Below are positions 6,474 through 9,439 of a stretch of DNA of 9,439 bases, one piece after another. The DNA is from QHWK01 sp035315685. GTDB lineage: Bacteria > Acidobacteriota > Vicinamibacteria > Vicinamibacterales > CAVVIG01. Every line of letters begins with the position of its first letter. The stretch's first letter is position 1. Made by a program: the position numbers and the translations under genes. The notes beneath the pieces are model-generated. The model was not told where the DNA came from, ran no database searches, and saw only the letters and a program-made list of their open reading frames with translations. Location: contig DATFXR010000021.1 in the NCBI GenBank assembly GCA_035315685.1, positions 1 to 9,439 of the forward strand. The letters are read 5' to 3'.

Positions 6474-7146
6474 CGATCCGCATCATCTGATTCGCACCGC
6501 GCTGAAACTCGTACGGGACGGTGTCGATCGACACCGTCAAGCCGTCACCGCGCATCGCGCGCGCGACGAGCGGCACGTGGGCCGAGGGCGTGGCGCCGAG
6601 CGCGCGCAACGGAAAGATTCGCACGTCATCGGCGACGCGGCACAGTTCGCGGACCGCAGCGATGTGGAAGTCTGCGGTCAGCTGTGTCGCGTACAGGAAC
6701 AGAAAGTGCGAGCAGAGCGCGAGGGAGAACTGCCGATCCGCGAACGGCAGCGATGGCAGCTCGGCGTCGACGTAGCGGCCGTGATGCCGCCCGCGCGGGT
6801 AGTCGTCGAGAAAGCGATTCATCGTGGCGGCACGAAGGCGGGCGAGCGCGTCCACGGACGGAATCGGCTCGGCCCAGACGAACTCGTGCGCGTTCCGGCG
6901 CGTCTGCTCGACCATTTCGTCGAAGATCGCGGTCACGCGTGCGCGAATCTCGGCGGCGGTATGGCGGTACAACGGATCGATGGATGTCACGCGCCAGCCG
7001 CACGCGGTCGCTTCCGCGTTGAAGCTGGCGGGGCCGTCTGCGCAGCCGAGAATCGCGCGCTCGCGATCGGCGTCGCTCAGCGCGAACATTCTCCGGTACT
7101 CATCGAAGGATCGTCCCCAGGGAACGATCTGTGCGAGCGTGAACAT
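6424..7146 (-). CDS. SAM-dependent methyltransferase-like protein
   Basis: Encodes 240 residues. The protein opens with FTLAQIVPWGRSFDEYRRMFALS (2-24, split as FTLAQIVPWG and RSFDEYRRMFALS), a start I recognise from a family of small predicted class I methyltransferases found in cyanobacteria and other bacteria. ILGCADGPASFN (32-43) is the glycine-rich SAM-binding motif I; D58 in SIDPLY is in place of the acidic motif II residue; LPFADRQFSLALCSHFLFLY (133-152) is the motif IV region. ELCRVADDVRIFPL (167-180) and PYEFQRGANQMMRI (211-224) are also characteristic. The methyl acceptor is unknown. I chose ATG 7146 because the conserved family start begins there; an in-frame GTG at 7188 would add 14 unlikely residues. 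There is no clear Shine-Dalgarno sequence. Residues 225-240, after MMRI, lie in the antisense overlap with the hydrolase gene and look like a recent extension. Confidence 0.85.
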   Translation of the reverse strand: MFTLAQIVPWGRSFDEYRRMFALSDADRERAILGCADGPASFNAEATACGWRVTSIDPLYRHTAAEIRARVTAIFDEMVEQTRRNAHEFVWAEPIPSVDALARLRAATMNRFLDDYPRGRHHGRYVDAELPSLPFADRQFSLALCSHFLFLYATQLTADFHIAAVRELCRVADDVRIFPLRALGATPSAHVPLVARAMRGDGLTVSIDTVPYEFQRGANQMMRIVTRFAAPADPDRTDGA

Positions 7147-7226
7147 TGCCCCCGCAGTTCTCGACGTCCGCTTCGTGCCGTCGAGCACCGTATCGCACGG
7201 TCGCCCGGCCAGCAGGCGTGGCGCGA

Positions 7227-7234
7227 ATTATAAT
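7227..7234. promoter_or_regulatory. Palindromic ATTATAAT: perfect -10 hexamer on both strands
   Basis: ATTATAAT is its own reverse complement, so it contains an exact TATAAT on the plus strand (7229-7234) and another on the minus strand (7232-7227). It lies in the 106-bp gap between the divergent methyltransferase (start 7146) and PQQ dehydrogenase (start 7253) genes, inside otherwise GC-rich DNA. Predicted start sites are near 7220 for the minus strand (about 74-nt leader) and near 7241 for the plus strand (about 12-nt leader). No good -35 hexamer is visible for either. Confidence 0.6.
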
Positions 7235-7237
7235 CGC

Positions 7238-7242
7238 GGAGG
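7238..7242 (+). promoter_or_regulatory. Candidate Shine-Dalgarno sequence of the PQQ dehydrogenase gene
   Basis: GGAGG lies 10 nt before ATG 7253, slightly far but usable, and supports that start over any position further upstream in the same frame. It begins only 3 bp after the TATAAT on this strand, so a transcript starting at the normal distance from that -10 would contain little or none of it; one of the two signals may not serve this gene. Confidence 0.6.
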
Positions 7243-7252
7243 CAATCTGCAC

Positions 7253-9022
7253 ATGATCGCGTTCAGCGTTCAGCGTTCACGGTTCAGGGTTCTGGTTCCC
7301 GTTCTGGTTCTGGTTCTCGTTCCGGGTCTTCGTGGCGCGAAGGCTGTAGCCGAGCGATCCGCGAATGCCGCCGACGGACAGAACGCGGACTGGGCGCTGC
7401 ACAATCTCGATCTCGCCGGTACGCGCTTCTCGCCGCTCGATCAGATCAACACCACCACCGTGAAATCGCTGGCGCCGCGATGGCTGTTCCAGCACGGCGT
7501 GATCGACGGCGTCAGCAATCAGACCACGCCGGTGATCGTGAACGGCGTCATGTATGTGACCGATCCGCGCGGCAGCGTGTACGCGCTCGACGGCGCGACC
7601 GGGCACCTGCTGTGGTCGTACGACGTGACCGAGAAGATCGGCGGCGGCGCCAAGGCCGGCTACATTTTCCGCAACCGCGGCGTCTGTTACGGCGACGGCG
7701 TGATCTACGCCGGCGCCGGGTCGTTTCTCTTCGCCCTCGACGCGAAGAGCGGCAGGCCGATTCCGACGTTCGGCAAGGACGGTCAAGCGAGTGTCATCCT
7801 CGACGTGATTCAGCAGCGTTTTCCTGACGTCACTGCCGCAATCGCGCTCGGGTACTGGTTCACCACCGCGCCGCAGTTCTACAACGGCGCGATCTACATC
7901 GGCAGTACCCGCAGCGAGAGCCACATTCCGGGCGGACACGTGCTCGCCGTCGACGCGAAGACCGGCAAAGTGCGCTGGCACTTCAACACCATTCCGCAGG
8001 ACGACAAGGATCAGGGCTGGGCGGTCGCCGGGCCGACCTGGGTCGGCGGCGAACGCAACGGCGGCGGCATCTGGGAAACGCCGACGGTCGATCCGGAACT
8101 CGGACGAATTTACGTCGCCGTCGGGAATCCGTTCGGCGACAGCACCAAGCGGCTCGGCACGAACCTGTTCACCGACTCGATCATCTCTCTGTCGCTCGCT
8201 GACGGTCACCTGGAGTGGTACTACCAGCAGACGCACCACGACCTGTGGGACTACGACTCCGGCAACCAGCCGGTGCTGTTCGACATGCAAGTACGCGGTC
8301 AGCGGGTGCGTGCGCTCGCCGAGGCGAGCAAGAACGGCTATCTCTACATCCTCAACCGCGAGACCGGGCAGCCGGTGCATCCGATCAAGGAAATGCCTGT
8401 GCCGACCGCGTCGACGCGCGCGGGCGAGCAGGCGTGGCCGACGCAGCCGATTCCGTTCACCGCGCGCGGCGAGCCGATGAAGCCGGTGTCGCCGGTGATC
8501 GCCACCGAGATTCCGCCCGATCGTCTCGCGACCAGAACGATCGTGCCGCAGTTCACGCCGCCTGGTCCGAACCAGATCAGCGCGCCAGGCACAGAGGGCG
8601 GCGCCAACTACGGACCGATTGCGTTCGGCAGACAGACCGGCTGGCTGTACGTGACCGGCGTCGACAGTCCGCTCGGAAGTGGACGTCCGGCGCGCGGCTA
8701 CCTGTCCGCCTTCGATCCGACGACCGGCGAGCTGGTGTGGCAGAAGCATTTCGACGGCCACGCGCAGGCTGGGACCGTCGTCACCGCCGGCGGCCTCGTG
8801 TTCGCCGGCAGCGGCAGCAACACGGCCGGCTACTTCTACGCGTACGACGCGAAGACCGGCGACGAGCTGTGGAAGTTCAACACCGGCGCCGGCATTTTTT
8901 CGTCGCCGTCGGTGTACATGGTGAACGGCGAGGAGTTCGTCACCGTCGCGTCGGGCGGCGGCGAGCGCGGCCGCCGCGGCGGCGATCTCATCCTCAGCTT
9001 CGCGCTGCCTGCGCCGCGCTGA
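7253..9022 (+). CDS. Periplasmic PQQ-dependent alcohol/sugar dehydrogenase (quinoprotein)
   Basis: Encodes 589 residues. A signal peptide (Arg 8, 10 and 12; hydrophobic 13-26; AKA-VA cleavage near 31) directs it to the periplasm. DWALHNLDLAGTRFSPLDQI (46-65) is the standard start of the propeller domain. At least seven propeller W-type motifs follow: 109-121, 159-167, 230-242, 311-322, 364-372, 484-496 and 528-540 (e.g. VYALDGATGHLLW). Candidate metal and catalytic residues are E222 (SESH), N292 (VGNP) and D333 in HHDLWDYD (328-335), matching by motif the Glu, Asn and Asp of methanol dehydrogenases. D335 makes a DYD motif. There is no C-terminal CxxCH, so this is a type without fused cytochrome that needs a separate electron acceptor. 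Such enzymes oxidise primary alcohols, aldehydes or sugars; the substrate is unknown. The first codons are built from simple DNA repeats. The gene is divergent from the methyltransferase. Confidence 0.92.
   Translation: MIAFSVQRSRFRVLVPVLVLVLVPGLRGAKAVAERSANAADGQNADWALHNLDLAGTRFSPLDQINTTTVKSLAPRWLFQHGVIDGVSNQTTPVIVNGVMYVTDPRGSVYALDGATGHLLWSYDVTEKIGGGAKAGYIFRNRGVCYGDGVIYAGAGSFLFALDAKSGRPIPTFGKDGQASVILDVIQQRFPDVTAAIALGYWFTTAPQFYNGAIYIGSTRSESHIPGGHVLAVDAKTGKVRWHFNTIPQDDKDQGWAVAGPTWVGGERNGGGIWETPTVDPELGRIYVAVGNPFGDSTKRLGTNLFTDSIISLSLADGHLEWYYQQTHHDLWDYDSGNQPVLFDMQVRGQRVRALAEASKNGYLYILNRETGQPVHPIKEMPVPTASTRAGEQAWPTQPIPFTARGEPMKPVSPVIATEIPPDRLATRTIVPQFTPPGPNQISAPGTEGGANYGPIAFGRQTGWLYVTGVDSPLGSGRPARGYLSAFDPTTGELVWQKHFDGHAQAGTVVTAGGLVFAGSGSNTAGYFYAYDAKTGDELWKFNTGAGIFSSPSVYMVNGEEFVTVASGGGERGRRGGDLILSFALPAPR
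7260..7324. repeat. Heptamer array passing into hexamer array inside the PQQ dehydrogenase signal-peptide codons
   Basis: Five 7-bp units fill 7260-7294: CGTTCAG twice, CGTTCAC, GGTTCAG, GGTTCTG. From 7289 the period changes to 6 bp with six GTTCYN units (GTTCTG, GTTCCC, GTTCTG, GTTCTG, GTTCTC, GTTCCG) to 7324. The hexamers are in frame and encode alternating Val-Leu/Val-Pro, residues 13-24. A CACGAAG-type sequence (GTCTTCGTGGCG, 7326-7337), identical to 1957-1968, follows at once. Confidence 0.9.
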
Positions 9023-9043
9023 AACACAGTCGCGGCGGACCTG

Positions 9044-9085
9044 CTGGGGACTGGGAACTGGGGACTGGGAACTGGGGACTGGGGA
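9044..9085. repeat. Heptanucleotide array (CTGGGRA)6
   Basis: Six exact-length 7-bp units run from 9044: CTGGGGA, CTGGGAA, CTGGGGA, CTGGGAA, CTGGGGA, CTGGGGA. It starts 22 bp after the PQQ dehydrogenase stop. On the other strand a unit phase reads CCCCAGT, the type of short tandemly repeated repetitive (STRR) heptamer described in cyanobacteria. The regular G runs make the plus strand a strong G-quadruplex candidate. Confidence 0.92.
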
Positions 9086-9125
9086 CGAGGAGTGGCGATT
9101 GGCTAGACGCTGGTTCATTTCTTGA

Positions 9126-9174
9126 TAGTGTCCGGCTTTAGCCGGACTGGCGATGTCCGCCTGAAGGCGGACAC
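9126..9174. repeat. Inverted pair of REP-like hairpins (BIME-like)
   Basis: The first hairpin has stem GTCCGGC (9130-9136), loop TTTA and stem GCCGGAC (9141-9147). The second has stem GTCCGCC (9155-9161), loop TGAA and stem GGCGGAC (9166-9172). The first begins GTGTCCG at 9128 and the second ends CGGACAC at 9174, so the two copies are in opposite orientation, the arrangement of paired REP elements. The first copy matches the single element at 4752-4773 at 20 of 22 positions. REP elements are usually spread by RAYT (Y1-type) transposases; none is encoded in this window. Confidence 0.8.
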
Positions 9175-9203
9175 CACGGAGATGTGAATTGCTTTAGCCC
9201 ACC

Positions 9204-9238
9204 CAGCCCCTAGCCCCCAGCCCCTAGCCCCTAGCCCC
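9204..9238. repeat. Heptanucleotide array (YAGCCCC)5
   Basis: Five 7-bp units: CAGCCCC, TAGCCCC, CAGCCCC, TAGCCCC, TAGCCCC, preceded by a degenerate unit at 9195-9201. The G-rich strand is the minus strand here, opposite to the array at 9044-9085, so the two arrays flank the REP pair with opposite strand polarity. The array ends about 30 bp before the next gene. Confidence 0.9.
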
Positions 9239-9249
9239 GACTGCGAAGC

Positions 9250-9258
9250 TGTTATACA
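9250..9258 (+). promoter_or_regulatory. Candidate extended -10 for the OFA-type MFS gene
   Basis: TGTTATACA fits an extended -10 (TG, one base, then TATACA; four of six matches to TATAAT). A start site 6-8 nt downstream would lie about 4-6 nt before ATG 9270, implying a nearly leaderless mRNA, which agrees with the absence of a Shine-Dalgarno sequence. The last hexamer base is not T, so this is tentative. Confidence 0.4.
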
Positions 9259-9269
9259 GTCCGCTGCCT

Positions 9270-9439
9270 ATGAACCGATGGCTGCCCGTTGTCGGCGGCG
9301 TCATGTTGAACATGGCGCTCGGCACGTTCTACGCGATGAGCGTGTTCATGCTGCCGCTCGAAAAGGAGTTCGGCTGGACGCGGGCGCAGACGTCGTGGGT
9401 CACCACGATCGGTCTCTCGCTGCTGACCGCGTGGTTCGT
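9270..9439 (+). CDS. MFS transporter, OFA (oxalate/formate antiporter) type, N-terminal fragment
   Basis: The window cuts this gene after 56 codons. The visible part has a first transmembrane segment (about 6-27: GGVMLNMALGTFYAMSVFML), followed by PLEKEFGWTRAQTSW (28-42) and the start of a second hydrophobic segment (TIGLSLLTAWF). The NRW start, the short first helix with GTFYAMSVF and the EFGW(T/S)RAQ loop are typical of the OFA family of the major facilitator superfamily, whose best-known member exchanges oxalate for formate; most others are untested monocarboxylate carriers. It follows the PQQ dehydrogenase on the same strand but is separated by 247 bp of repeats and has its own candidate promoter, so co-transcription is doubtful. 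ATG 9270 is the natural start from the membrane topology. Confidence 0.85.
   Translation, partial: MNRWLPVVGGVMLNMALGTFYAMSVFMLPLEKEFGWTRAQTSWVTTIGLSLLTAWF

Noticed and set aside
6824..7252. N-terminal extension of the PQQ dehydrogenase frame by 143 codons
   Set aside because: It is antisense to the methyltransferase, has no family similarity, and would bury the signal peptide; ATG 7253 has a nearby GGAGG and a proper export signal.
7277..9118. 613-codon open frame on the minus strand
   Set aside because: Fully antisense to the PQQ dehydrogenase, which has clear family motifs throughout; Arg/Val/Asp/His-rich translation without recognisable domains.
9126..9174. Terminal inverted repeats of an insertion sequence
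   Set aside because: The inverted units are only about 7 bp apart and enclose no gene, and there is no transposase in the window.
9044..9238. CRISPR array
   Set aside because: Units are 7 bp with no spacers and no cas genes; this is tandem simple repeat DNA around a hairpin pair.

Overview
The window is a GC-rich, gene-dense bacterial chromosomal segment. Gene content (a PQQ-dependent dehydrogenase, a GT39-type membrane glycosyltransferase, a class-C beta-lactamase-like hydrolase, organic-acid transporters) and the abundance of short dispersed repeats suggest an environmental soil or sediment bacterium. Acidobacteriota of the Vicinamibacteria type is my best guess, but it rests on remembered resemblance; there is no rRNA or marker gene here to prove it. 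No tRNA, rRNA, CRISPR array or complete transposon was seen.

Layout. 2-256 (+): C-terminal end of a TPR protein. 279-1901 (+): multi-pass GT39-like glycosyltransferase. 1904-1967: inverted CACGAAG-type repeat between two convergent genes. 1982-3433 (-): AtoE-type short-chain fatty acid transporter carrying an in-frame repeat insertion. 3469-4743 (+): MFS carboxylate-type symporter, divergent from atoE with only 35 bp between them. 4752-4773: REP-like hairpin. 4788-6473 (+): secreted serine hydrolase with two tandem C-terminal DUF3471-like domains. 6424-7146 (-): SAM-dependent methyltransferase, overlapping the hydrolase tail to tail by 50 bp. 7253-9022 (+): periplasmic PQQ dehydrogenase, divergent from the methyltransferase. 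9023-9269: repeat-filled spacer. 9270 to the window end (+): start of an OFA-type MFS transporter.

How it fits together. Three of the eight genes are, or resemble, transporters of small organic acids, and a fourth encodes a periplasmic alcohol- or sugar-oxidising quinoprotein. A role in oxidising small alcohols or sugars and moving the resulting acids is plausible but inferred; nothing shows the genes form one operon. Both divergent gene pairs have one short AT-rich island with -10-like hexamers on both strands.

The most unusual aspect is the repeat landscape. Four short tandem arrays with a 7-bp period occur in 9.4 kb. Two lie between genes. The other two are inside genes: one forms a Pro/Arg/Asn-rich linker in the AtoE transporter, and one, passing into a 6-bp repeat, encodes the hydrophobic core of the PQQ dehydrogenase signal peptide. 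REP-like hairpins (one single, one inverted pair) and CACGAAG repeats add to this. The window thus appears to show simple intergenic repeats being taken into protein-coding sequence.
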